Counted from the stretch's first letter, positions 1 through 5,428 are shown. The stretch: DNA of 5,428 nucleotides from Nitrospinae bacterium CG22_combo_CG10-13_8_21_14_all_47_10 (GCA_002786505.1 PCTK01000084.1:1740-7167), one strand, 5' to 3'. Numbers and translations are program-made. Notes: generated by a model from the letters alone, not told the origin.

Positions 1-511
1 CCCTGTTCTGCAGGGATATCTTCTGCAGAATATTTTGCGACCGGGCAGACAGTTGTTCTTTATCTCCAGTGAACAATTCGTGCGCCTGTTGTAGAACTTC
101 GGCAAACCCAGGGCGGTTATATTTCGCAAAGGGAGGATAATAGGTTCCTCCAAAATAGGGTTTCTGATCGGAAGTGAGAAACATGCTGAGCGGCCATCCA
201 CCATGACCGGTCAACTCCACCAGCGCCTTCATGTATAAGGCATCCACATCGGGTCGTTCTTCCCGGTCCACCTTGATGTTGACAAACTTATCATTCATGA
301 TTTTCGCGATGTCTTCATTCTCAAAAGACTCATGGGCCATGACATGGCACCAATGGCAGGCGGAGTAACCAATACTGAGGAAAATGGGTTTGTTTTCGGC
401 TTTGGCTTTTTCCAGGGCTTCCGGTCCCCAGGGGTACCATTCAACCGGGTTACTGGCGTGCTGTAACAAATAAGGACTTGTTTCGTTGTTCAAACGATTA
501 AAAGTGGGCAC
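1..511 (-). CDS. DUF255/YyaL (SSP411-like) thioredoxin-fold protein, N-terminal part
   Basis: Only the first 170 codons are visible; the gene continues past the left edge. The N-terminus reads NRLNNETSPYLLQHASNPVEW, followed by YPWG (residues 26-29), SIGYSACHWCHVMAHESF (46-63), VDREERPDVD and GGWPLSMFLTSDQKPYFGGTYYPP. This is the signature of the Thioredox_DsbH/DUF255 family (bacterial YyaL, animal SPATA20/SSP411). Members are about 650-750 residues, with an N-terminal thioredoxin-like domain followed by an alpha/alpha-barrel resembling glycosidases or epimerases. The redox-type CxxC is intact (C52-H-W-C55). No signal peptide is seen, so it is probably cytoplasmic. The cellular role of the family is not firmly established. 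The start is GTG at 511-509: an in-frame TAA lies at 529-527, no ATG occurs before the conserved N-terminus, and an AGGTG ribosome site sits 8 nt upstream. I translated the segment by hand and found no frameshift. Confidence 0.93.
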   Translation of the reverse strand, partial: MPTFNRLNNETSPYLLQHASNPVEWYPWGPEALEKAKAENKPIFLSIGYSACHWCHVMAHESFENEDIAKIMNDKFVNIKVDREERPDVDALYMKALVELTGHGGWPLSMFLTSDQKPYFGGTYYPPFAKYNRPGFAEVLQQAHELFTGDKEQLSARSQNILQKISLQNR

Positions 512-519
512 AACAAAAA

Positions 520-524
520 CACCT
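520..524 (-). promoter_or_regulatory. Ribosome binding site deciding the GTG start of the DUF255 gene
   Basis: Reading the minus strand, AGGTG (within AAAAAGGTG, 528-520) lies 8 nt before the GTG at 511-509. It is the only Shine-Dalgarno-like element between the in-frame stop at 529-527 and the conserved N-terminus, so it supports the non-ATG start. Confidence 0.6.
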
Positions 525-530
525 TTTTAA

Positions 531-611
531 CAGGATTGGGAGTGGCATTAAGGATACAAGAAAAGCGGGCAGGAAGAAACGAGAAAACGAAAGAATGATG
601 GGACGAGAAAG
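531..611 (-). promoter_or_regulatory. C-rich, G-poor intergenic tract, possible Rho utilisation (rut) region
   Basis: This is most of the 104-nt gap between the mlaA-like stop and the DUF255 start. Read as RNA (minus strand) it is pyrimidine-rich: my hand count over 81 nt is about 29 C against 8 G, with many UC/CC dinucleotides. TTTCTCGT occurs near its start (610-603) and recurs as TTTTCTCGT further on. I see no GC-rich hairpin followed by a T run, so there is no intrinsic terminator for the upstream gene. A C>G unstructured stretch just after a stop codon is what Rho-dependent termination uses. Function is inferred from composition only. I see no convincing sigma-70 promoter here for the downstream gene. 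Confidence 0.3.
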
Positions 612-615
612 CCGC

Positions 616-1629
616 CTATTTTTTTACCAATCCATACCGGTATTGATGATAAAAGTCCCGGACGCTTTCATATTCGTCGATAGCACTTTCTTCTAACTGT
701 TTTTTGTCGTCAACGATAAACGAGGCAGAATTGACATTTTCCTCAACAGAAATACCAACACTGGCCGCAGTACTCGGAGCAAAGAAAAAGGCGGGACTCA
801 TGAAAGAATCCGCCGCTCTACCAACAATATTCCGTGCTGTGGAGGGCCCAAAAATTGGCAAAATCACATAGGGACCAGTTGGAATACCGTAGGACCCCAA
901 GGCCTGGTCAAAGTCTTCGTTGACATCGTCAATGTGGTATTCTTCACCCGCCACATCCGCAATACCACCAATCCCGAATGTCGTGTTGATCAATGTCCGC
1001 GCAATAACCCGGCCAGATTTCTCGAAGTCCAACTGTAGCAAACTGCTGACAAGTTTGACAGGAGCCATGGCATTGGAAAACAGATTTTTTATGCCAATAC
1101 GAAGGTTCTCATGCACCGTATCCCGATAACCTCTGGCCACCGGCTCCAGCACATTGTCATAAATGGTTTCATTGACACCAAACATCCACCGATTATACGA
1201 TTCAAACGGGTCCTTCAAAATGGGGAGGTCCTTGGTATCTCCCGCAAAAGGATCTTCCAGTTCCTGGTAGTCTTCCGATTTCTGGGAAGATCTTACTGCC
1301 CCCTGAGCCGTTTCAAAGGCCGAAGAATCTGCGGATGGGGAATTTGCGGGAGAATCTGCGGATGAAAGGTTTTCCGTGCTCCGGGAAATCCTTTTTTCAA
1401 GTTTTATAGTAACTTCGGAGGTCTGCGCAAAAACTTCATCATCAACATCGGAAATAAAGTTCGGCACTTGAGAATCAGATGCCGCGACCCCTGCCCATGA
1501 GGAAGAGAACAGAAAAAACAAGGATAGCCCTGCAAGCAAAACGCTCCTTCCAAACTTCACAAATTCCATAATCCGCATAGTATATGAAACCTGATATTGA
1601 GGCAACTTCTGTTTATAAATTAGGCTCAT
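616..1629 (-). CDS. mlaA: MlaA/VacJ-family outer-membrane lipid-asymmetry protein, lacking the lipobox cysteine
   Basis: A 337-residue protein. Residues 140-330 match MlaA (VacJ): DPFESYNRWMFGVNETIYD (140-158), the NTTFGIGGIADVAG loop (215-228) and YGIPTGPYVILPIFGPS (247-263), followed by the RNIVGRAAD stretch. In E. coli MlaA is an outer-membrane lipoprotein that, with OmpC and the MlaC/MlaFEDB system, removes misplaced phospholipids from the outer leaflet. Here a signal peptide is visible (K25/R28, hydrophobic core about 30-41, likely cleavage after A46 or A50), but the protein contains no cysteine, so it cannot be lipidated in the usual way. A low-complexity acidic/Ser/Ala/Pro stretch of about 90 residues (51-139) separates signal and domain; E. 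coli MlaA (about 251 residues) lacks this. The start at 1629 has a GAGGGG site 10 nt upstream. M18 (1578) or M21 (1569) would give a more normal signal peptide but have poorer ribosome sites. No mla transporter genes are adjacent. Family assignment is secure; the anchoring mode is not. Confidence 0.92.
   Translation of the reverse strand: MSLIYKQKLPQYQVSYTMRIMEFVKFGRSVLLAGLSLFFLFSSSWAGVAASDSQVPNFISDVDDEVFAQTSEVTIKLEKRISRSTENLSSADSPANSPSADSSAFETAQGAVRSSQKSEDYQELEDPFAGDTKDLPILKDPFESYNRWMFGVNETIYDNVLEPVARGYRDTVHENLRIGIKNLFSNAMAPVKLVSSLLQLDFEKSGRVIARTLINTTFGIGGIADVAGEEYHIDDVNEDFDQALGSYGIPTGPYVILPIFGPSTARNIVGRAADSFMSPAFFFAPSTAASVGISVEENVNSASFIVDDKKQLEESAIDEYESVRDFYHQYRYGLVKK
1324..1364 (-). repeat. 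Short direct repeat encoding the Ser/Ala/Asp/Pro linker of the MlaA-like protein
   Basis: The 14-mer agaatctgcggatg (plus strand) occurs at 1324-1337 and again at 1351-1364, 27 bp (9 codons) apart, with a degenerate related segment between. It encodes the repeating SADS...SADS part of the linker (residues 90-103). The spacing is a multiple of three, so the repeat is in frame and looks like a slippage-type linker expansion. Confidence 0.7.
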
Positions 1630-1639
1630 TTAGTCATTA

Positions 1640-1645
1640 CCCCTC
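1640..1645 (-). promoter_or_regulatory. Ribosome binding site of the mlaA-like gene, next to a three-codon mini-ORF
   Basis: GAGGGG on the minus strand lies 10 nt before the ATG at 1629-1627. Between them a minimal reading frame ATG ACT AAA TGA (1637-1626) ends on a TGA that overlaps the main ATG (ATGA). The site supports the long start at 1629 over the internal Met codons, although the spacing is slightly long. Confidence 0.5.
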
Positions 1646-1739
1646 AAGAGCCCATAGACTAACCCCCAAGCCGCTAAAATTCAACCCGAATTTCAAGAGT
1701 TTGCAATTTTGACACAAACCCTCTTTTTAGGGATAGAGT

Positions 1740-1755
1740 TGCACTTACTGTGCCA
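1740..1755 (-). promoter_or_regulatory. Sigma-54 (RpoN) type -24/-12 promoter candidate for the mlaA-like gene
   Basis: The minus strand reads TGGCACAGTAAGTGCA. Against the sigma-54 consensus TGGCAC-G-N4-TTGC-A/T it matches the full TGGCAC -24 box and the essential GC of the -12 box, with the required 10 bp between GG and GC. It differs at the base after TGGCAC (A for G) and the first base of the -12 box (G for T). Predicted transcription start is near 1729, about 100 nt before the mlaA-like ATG. A sigma-54 promoter needs an activator bound upstream, which here would lie inside the TPR gene; I did not identify such a site. The match is good but single, so chance occurrence is possible. Confidence 0.45.
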
Positions 1756-1765
1756 ATTGCCAATT
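1752..1765. repeat. 7-bp tandem repeat beside the -24 box
   Basis: GCCAATT occurs twice head-to-tail (1752-1758 and 1759-1765, plus strand). The copy overlapping the sigma-54 candidate supplies its TGGC; the second copy yields another TGGCAA 7 bp upstream on the minus strand, without a correctly spaced -12 GC. Confidence 0.6.
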
Positions 1766-1789
1766 AGTCGTTTAAAAACCATAAACATT

Positions 1790-2587
1790 TCAAAGTTTTT
1801 GAGAAGGTTCAGGATAAACTTCGGATAAACGGTCTATGACACTCTGTTGCAGGGAAACTTTATCAGCGCGGGCCTTATGCACCATTTCCCAGGCTTGTTC
1901 GTAATTCATTTGTTTGAGCAGAACATCAACCATAATTTCGTAAGCCTGATTGTTAAACCGGTTCAACGCCAGACTCTCTTCCAGTTTTAAAATTGCTTCT
2001 GGCAATCTTTCCAGGGCACTCAGGGAGGCTCCCCAATAGGCATAGGCGTTACTGTGTTCAGGGTTGATCTCCAATACCGTCCGGTAATGACTAATGGCCT
2101 CCTCGAATTTTTGATCCATCGCCAAGGTCAACCCCCAATACAAATGAGCTTTCTCATCGGCGGGATCTTTTTTTGCGGCCTGGACAAAATGTTCGATGGC
2201 TTCCGCCCTCTTATCCAACTTAACCAGGGAAATCCCCCACCAGGTTTGGATTTGAGCATGATCGGGATTTCTTTCGCCAGCTTTCCGAGCCACCTCTACA
2301 GCTTCCTCGTATTTACCCATTGCGTTCAGTTCACGAACCAGTTTTACGGGATCTATTTGAATCGTTTTCTCATCTATTTTCTTTTTTTCTTCAACTGCGG
2401 CATGGGAAGCCACTTCCGCACTTTCACGGGCTTCCTCCATCTTGCCTTTGGCGGCAAGAACGATAAAACCAAAAACAATGACGACAATACAAAAGTACCA
2501 CAGAGCTTTAATTTTTCCGGGCATGGGATTTTCAATTCTGGTTACTGGAAAATTTTCCGGCAGGGTCATCGACTCCGGCAGGGTCAT
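1790..2587 (-). CDS. Membrane-anchored TPR protein
   Basis: A 265-residue protein. One membrane helix spans about residues 26-46 (IKALWYFCIVVIVFGFIVLAA), then a charged, probably helical linker (47-75) and five tetratricopeptide repeats of 34 residues at about 79-112, 113-146, 147-180, 181-214 and 215-248. The register is clear from WG at 117-118, 151-152 and 185-186 and from the repeat-ending NPDH, DPAD, NPEH. TPRs are protein-binding scaffolds with no catalysis. Basic residues precede the helix (R17, K25, K27), but K47/K49 follow it, so topology is uncertain; N-in with periplasmic TPRs is my preference. The gene starts 43 nt after the fused spermidine-synthase-like gene, which also ends in TPRs, suggesting co-expression and a shared complex. 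The first 12 codons contain an in-frame duplication giving two possible starts (2587 and 2569). The upstream ATG has no ribosome site; the second has GGAG only 3 nt ahead. The specific partner is not recognisable. Confidence 0.88.
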   Translation of the reverse strand: MTLPESMTLPENFPVTRIENPMPGKIKALWYFCIVVIVFGFIVLAAKGKMEEARESAEVASHAAVEEKKKIDEKTIQIDPVKLVRELNAMGKYEEAVEVARKAGERNPDHAQIQTWWGISLVKLDKRAEAIEHFVQAAKKDPADEKAHLYWGLTLAMDQKFEEAISHYRTVLEINPEHSNAYAYWGASLSALERLPEAILKLEESLALNRFNNQAYEIMVDVLLKQMNYEQAWEMVHKARADKVSLQQSVIDRLSEVYPEPSQKL

Positions 2588-2591
2588 CGAC
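2556..2591 (-). repeat. Perfect 18-bp tandem duplication over the start codon
   Basis: Two identical head-to-tail 18-bp units (plus strand 2556-2573 and 2574-2591; minus-strand unit GTCGATGACCCTGCCGGA). Each holds an ATG, so the TPR protein begins MTLPESMTLPEN. The junction creates GGAG just before the second ATG. Frame is kept because the unit is six codons. Identity is complete and stops sharply at both ends. Confidence 0.95.
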
Positions 2592-2612
2592 CAAGAGGAG
2601 TATTCGGTCCCG

Positions 2613-2621
2613 AGTATACCA
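2613..2621 (-). promoter_or_regulatory. Extended -10 promoter candidate for the TPR gene
   Basis: TGGTATACT on the minus strand fits the extended -10 pattern TGnTATAAT, with one mismatch in the hexamer. It lies in the 43-nt gap between the fused gene's stop (2633-2631) and the TPR start; transcription would begin near 2606, about 19 nt before the ATG at 2587. No good -35 box is present at 16-18 bp, which extended -10 promoters can tolerate. It could serve as an internal promoter in addition to read-through from the upstream gene. Confidence 0.4.
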
Positions 2622-2630
2622 GTTTTCTGT

Positions 2631-5428
2631 TTAAAGTTTGTTTAAAATTTTTTCCGCGCCCGGCTGAAGGTTCTCATAACCCGGTCGCGATGAAACCAAC
2701 CGCAAAAATTTCTGTAAATGCTTTTTTGCCAATCCCGGATTCCAGGACTGGTACTGGACCCCCAGATAATAATGAGCCGGTGGGAAATCAGGATCCCATT
2801 GCAAGGATTTTTTAAGTTCCTCAATGGCTTTTTGGGTATCCTTTTTAAAGGCATATGCCAGGCCAAGGTAAAGGCTTACTTCCTGATCCCCGTCATACCA
2901 CTTCAACGTATCACGCAACACCTCGATAGCCTTATCGGGTTGCCCGGAAAACACATGCAACCGGGCCAGGCCGACAGAACCAAACACATAAAACGGGTTG
3001 ATCTCAAGGGTTTTGCGATAAGCAGACTCGGCCTTATCCATCAGCTTGAGCTCAAGAAATATATTTGCCATATTGTAATAGGTCAACACATGTTCGGAGT
3101 CCAGTTCCAGGATCTCCTTGTAGTTTTGCAGAGCCCCGCTGACATCGCCAACATTAAACGCCTCCATCGCCTGGTCCTGAAGCCTCTCCAATCTGGCCTT
3201 CCTCTTGATATCTTCAATCTGGCTTTCTGACCGTTGCAGTTTTACAAGCTTCTCCATCACCTTTTCGCGGGTATCGGCATCCGCAAAGGTTACAAACTCT
3301 GGAACCAGTTTGATGAAAGGGGTCAACTGCCTGACCAAAACCGCACGATCATCTTTATAAACATATTTGGGTGCGTTGAACTCCAGCAAGGAGTTATCAT
3401 CGGTATGCAACGGAACTGAGGCGCTGAATTCCAACAGTTTTTCCCGCGACATAATCATAAGGCTCAAGAGATCCGGGACATTATTGATGCCGATACGGCG
3501 CAAATCGCGTCCCACGACTTCGTTCGACAAGTATTGACGGGCCTTTTCATAAGACAAACCGTACTCTTTTTCCGACCCGATCAGCAGGTAATCGTCTCCC
3601 GCAATGGACTCCCACATGCTCACAAAAGGGAACTCTTTACTGAAAGACCGGATAATGGATTTAAAACTATTCGGCGACATATTTGTATGCACCCAGATAC
3701 AGGCGATCCCGCCAGGGTTCAATCGCTCCTTCAACAACTCGAAAAAATTCACAGTGAATAAAGCCCCCACCCCCGAAATCCAGGGATTGGAAGGTTCTGA
3801 AACAATCACATCATAAGTGTCGCCAGACAGGGCTATATGATTGCGGCCATCTTCAAGTTTCAGGGTCAATCTTCTGTCATCCAGAGCATGATGATTGAAG
3901 GGATCAAAAAAACGGGAGCCCTCAATGACCGAAGGGGAAATTTCAACAAGATTGATCTTTTCAACAGGAAACTGTTCAACAGCCCCCAGGGTGATTCCAC
4001 TTCCCTGCCCAATCACCAAAGCGGATTTAGGGTCAGGATGAAACAGCATAGGTAAATAGCCGGAAAGCAATTGCGTCCTCATATCCAGAGCCAAAGAGGC
4101 ATCGGTTTTACCATTCACACGCAGGAAAATGTTCCCCGATACAGAAAGCTCGGTCGTCACGGTGGTATGCATCCCTTCTTTAAAGAAAAGGATTTTATTT
4201 TTCTTCAACTCCGCTTCTTTAAGATCCGCAATGCGGTAAGGCATGAAGGAACCGCTGGAGATCACAGATTTGTCCCAGGGACCCATTGATTTTGCCCCCA
4301 ATATGGTAAGCATTAAAACGACAGGCAGGACATAGACCCTGGCGCTGAAATTAAGCTTCGCCCCCAAGGCAAGTATCGCTATCCCCAGCAAAACATTCAG
4401 AAACACCGCGCTTAAGAGAGTGGTCTGCAGTCCCAGGACCGGTATCAAGATGAACCCGGCCACGAACGACCCCACAATGGCGCCAATAGTATTGCAGGCA
4501 TAGGCGCGACCCACGTGCCGACCCAAGGTTTCCAGCTTTTGCGCCATCAGCTTAATGACCAGAGGAAACTGTGCCCCCATAAAAAAGGTCGGGATAAAAA
4601 TTAAAGCAAAAATGATCAGGAAATTTGCCAGTTGAACGGACTCAAACTGCAATCCCCAGTTTTCATAAATCCACCGATTGGCAAAGGGAATATAACCAAA
4701 ACAAGGGATAATCAACAATGAAATTATCCCTATTATTATTTGAGTTATGCCATAGACTCTCATCACATCCCTAAACATTGGGAGGAGCCGGGAAAAACTG
4801 GCCGTCCCCAAAGCCAGCCCCAATATGAAGACGGTCAGAATCAGACTGAAGGCATATACAGAAGAACCCAGTAAAAGCGAAAGAATACGGTTCCAGGCAA
4901 CCTGATACACAAGAGCCGCCATGCCTGAAAGCCCAAAACTCAAGAGGATTAATTTTTCCCTTTTATCCAAAGGTGGGTGGGAACGCTCCGGCAAACTGTA
5001 ACCCTTTTCTCTTAACGAGGGCCGAAAAACCAGGAAGATCACAACAGAAATAGAGATGTTCAGCAACGCCGCCATCCAGATGGTGAATTGCACTCCCCAG
5101 AGTCGCATGAAAATAAACGCCGAGGCCCAGGCCCCAAAAACCGCGCCAAAGGTATTTATAGAATACAAGGTGCCTACATCTCTTCCGATGAGCGCCTCAT
5201 CCTGCGAAACAAATTTACTGAGCACTGGCAGGGTCGCGCCCATAAACGTGGCGGGAATGATTAAAATGGTGACACAAACCAGAAAACGGGCCAGGCTGGC
5301 CTGAGTATAAGAATCACCCAAATCAAGATAAATCCATTTAAATAAAGGAAAAGCCAGGTCAATCAGGCTGGGAATGAGCAGGCAATACAAACCTATTCCT
5401 GCTTCAAGAAAGGCATAGGCGGTTAAGG
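2631..5428 (-). CDS. Fused MFS-like / spermidine-synthase-like / TPR membrane protein, N-terminus off the window
   Basis: The frame is open to the right edge: 931 residues plus stop are visible (residue 1 at 5426-5424). The TTG at 5390-5388 is internal. Residues 1-378 carry about 11 hydrophobic helices in two homologous halves: FMGATLPVL...GRDVGTLYSINTFGAVFG (61-69, 81-98) and FMGAQFPLV...GRHVGRAYACNTIGAIVG (282-290, 302-319), exactly 221 residues apart. The second half also shows GLSGMAALVYQVAWNRIL (165-182), typical of fused MFS/spermidine synthases. Residues 400-625 form a spermidine-synthase-type Rossmann domain: EGMHTTVTTE (417-426), LRVNGKTDAS (435-444), nucleotide-binding GQGSG (473-477), acidic E495, LEDGR (524-528), and SEPSNPWISG (543-552) where true SpeE has the catalytic DSSDP-type motif. 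Four to five TPRs follow (745-907). Spermidine synthase uses decarboxylated S-adenosylmethionine to aminopropylate putrescine; the changed motif argues against that activity here. The substrate is unknown. About 55-70 N-terminal residues are probably missing, judging from the second half. Confidence 0.9.
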   Translation of the reverse strand, partial: LTAYAFLEAGIGLYCLLIPSLIDLAFPLFKWIYLDLGDSYTQASLARFLVCVTILIIPATFMGATLPVLSKFVSQDEALIGRDVGTLYSINTFGAVFGAWASAFIFMRLWGVQFTIWMAALLNISISVVIFLVFRPSLREKGYSLPERSHPPLDKREKLILLSFGLSGMAALVYQVAWNRILSLLLGSSVYAFSLILTVFILGLALGTASFSRLLPMFRDVMRVYGITQIIIGIISLLIIPCFGYIPFANRWIYENWGLQFESVQLANFLIIFALIFIPTFFMGAQFPLVIKLMAQKLETLGRHVGRAYACNTIGAIVGSFVAGFILIPVLGLQTTLLSAVFLNVLLGIAILALGAKLNFSARVYVLPVVLMLTILGAKSMGPWDKSVISSGSFMPYRIADLKEAELKKNKILFFKEGMHTTVTTELSVSGNIFLRVNGKTDASLALDMRTQLLSGYLPMLFHPDPKSALVIGQGSGITLGAVEQFPVEKINLVEISPSVIEGSRFFDPFNHHALDDRRLTLKLEDGRNHIALSGDTYDVIVSEPSNPWISGVGALFTVNFFELLKERLNPGGIACIWVHTNMSPNSFKSIIRSFSKEFPFVSMWESIAGDDYLLIGSEKEYGLSYEKARQYLSNEVVGRDLRRIGINNVPDLLSLMIMSREKLLEFSASVPLHTDDNSLLEFNAPKYVYKDDRAVLVRQLTPFIKLVPEFVTFADADTREKVMEKLVKLQRSESQIEDIKRKARLERLQDQAMEAFNVGDVSGALQNYKEILELDSEHVLTYYNMANIFLELKLMDKAESAYRKTLEINPFYVFGSVGLARLHVFSGQPDKAIEVLRDTLKWYDGDQEVSLYLGLAYAFKKDTQKAIEELKKSLQWDPDFPPAHYYLGVQYQSWNPGLAKKHLQKFLRLVSSRPGYENLQPGAEKILNKL

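Noticed and set aside
1656..1684. Sigma-70 promoter TTGAAT-17 bp-TAGTCT before the mlaA-like gene
   Set aside because: The -10 box matches poorly (T, A and final T only) and the -35 box is partial; in an AT-rich gap this is expected by chance.
1719..1732. CCCTCTTTTTAGGG small inverted repeat as a terminator
   Set aside because: The stem is only 4 bp with a 6-nt loop and no T run follows in either direction, so it is too weak for an intrinsic terminator.
1774..1800. AAAAAC...GTTTTT hairpin at the end of the TPR gene
   Set aside because: A six-pair stem of almost only A-T, with a 15-nt loop and its U run inside the stem; it also overlaps the stop codon. It does not qualify as a Rho-independent terminator.
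2054..2815. A 253-codon open frame on the plus strand
   Set aside because: It lies antisense to the TPR gene and the end of the fused gene, crosses their intergenic gap, has no recognisable domain, and its composition follows from the well-supported minus-strand coding frames.
2718..3230. A 170-codon plus-strand open frame
   Set aside because: It is wholly antisense to the TPR region of the fused gene, whose 34-residue repeat register is clear; nothing protein-like is recognisable on the plus strand.
5388..5390. TTG as the start of the fused membrane protein
   Set aside because: The reading frame upstream is open to the window edge and continues a hydrophobic helix typical of the family, so the TTG is an internal leucine codon.
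2631..5428. Naming the fused gene speE (spermidine synthase)
   Set aside because: The catalytic DSSDP-type motif is replaced by SEPSNPW and the protein is a membrane/TPR fusion, so the polyamine-synthase name would overstate what the sequence shows.

Overview
The window comes from a Gram-negative bacterium: one gene is an outer-membrane lipid-transport (MlaA/VacJ) homologue. Base composition is moderate (roughly 45-50% G+C by eye). I cannot fix the taxon. A very large fused membrane/spermidine-synthase-like/TPR protein beside another TPR protein would suit a deltaproteobacterial or Nitrospinota-type genome, but that is a guess. All four genes lie on the minus strand, so transcription runs from high to low coordinates. 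There is no RNA gene, insertion sequence, CRISPR array or phage gene.

Layout in transcription order. (1) 5428-2631: a 931-residue visible part of a polytopic membrane protein with two homologous transporter-like halves, then a spermidine-synthase-fold domain, then 4-5 TPR repeats. Its true start lies beyond the right edge. (2) 2587-1790: a 265-residue protein with one N-terminal membrane helix, a charged helical linker and five TPRs. It starts 43 nt after gene 1, and an extended -10 promoter candidate sits in that gap. Its first codons carry a perfect 18-bp tandem duplication that doubles the start codon. (3) 1629-616: an MlaA-family protein with a secretion signal but no cysteine anywhere, preceded by a 160-nt gap holding a good sigma-54 type -24/-12 promoter candidate. 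(4) 511-1: the first 170 residues of a DUF255/YyaL (SSP411-like) thioredoxin-fold protein, running off the left edge. The 104-nt gap before it encodes a C-rich, G-poor transcript resembling a Rho utilisation site.

Genes 1 and 2 probably form one transcription unit and may act together at the inner membrane, because both combine membrane segments with TPR scaffolds. The mlaA-like gene appears to have its own promoter and concerns outer-membrane lipid asymmetry. The DUF255 gene has no obvious link to the others. The coding content is mostly recognisable. The points that deserve attention are the cysteine-free MlaA with a long linker, the substituted catalytic motif in the spermidine-synthase-like domain, the duplicated start region, and the sigma-54 promoter candidate.
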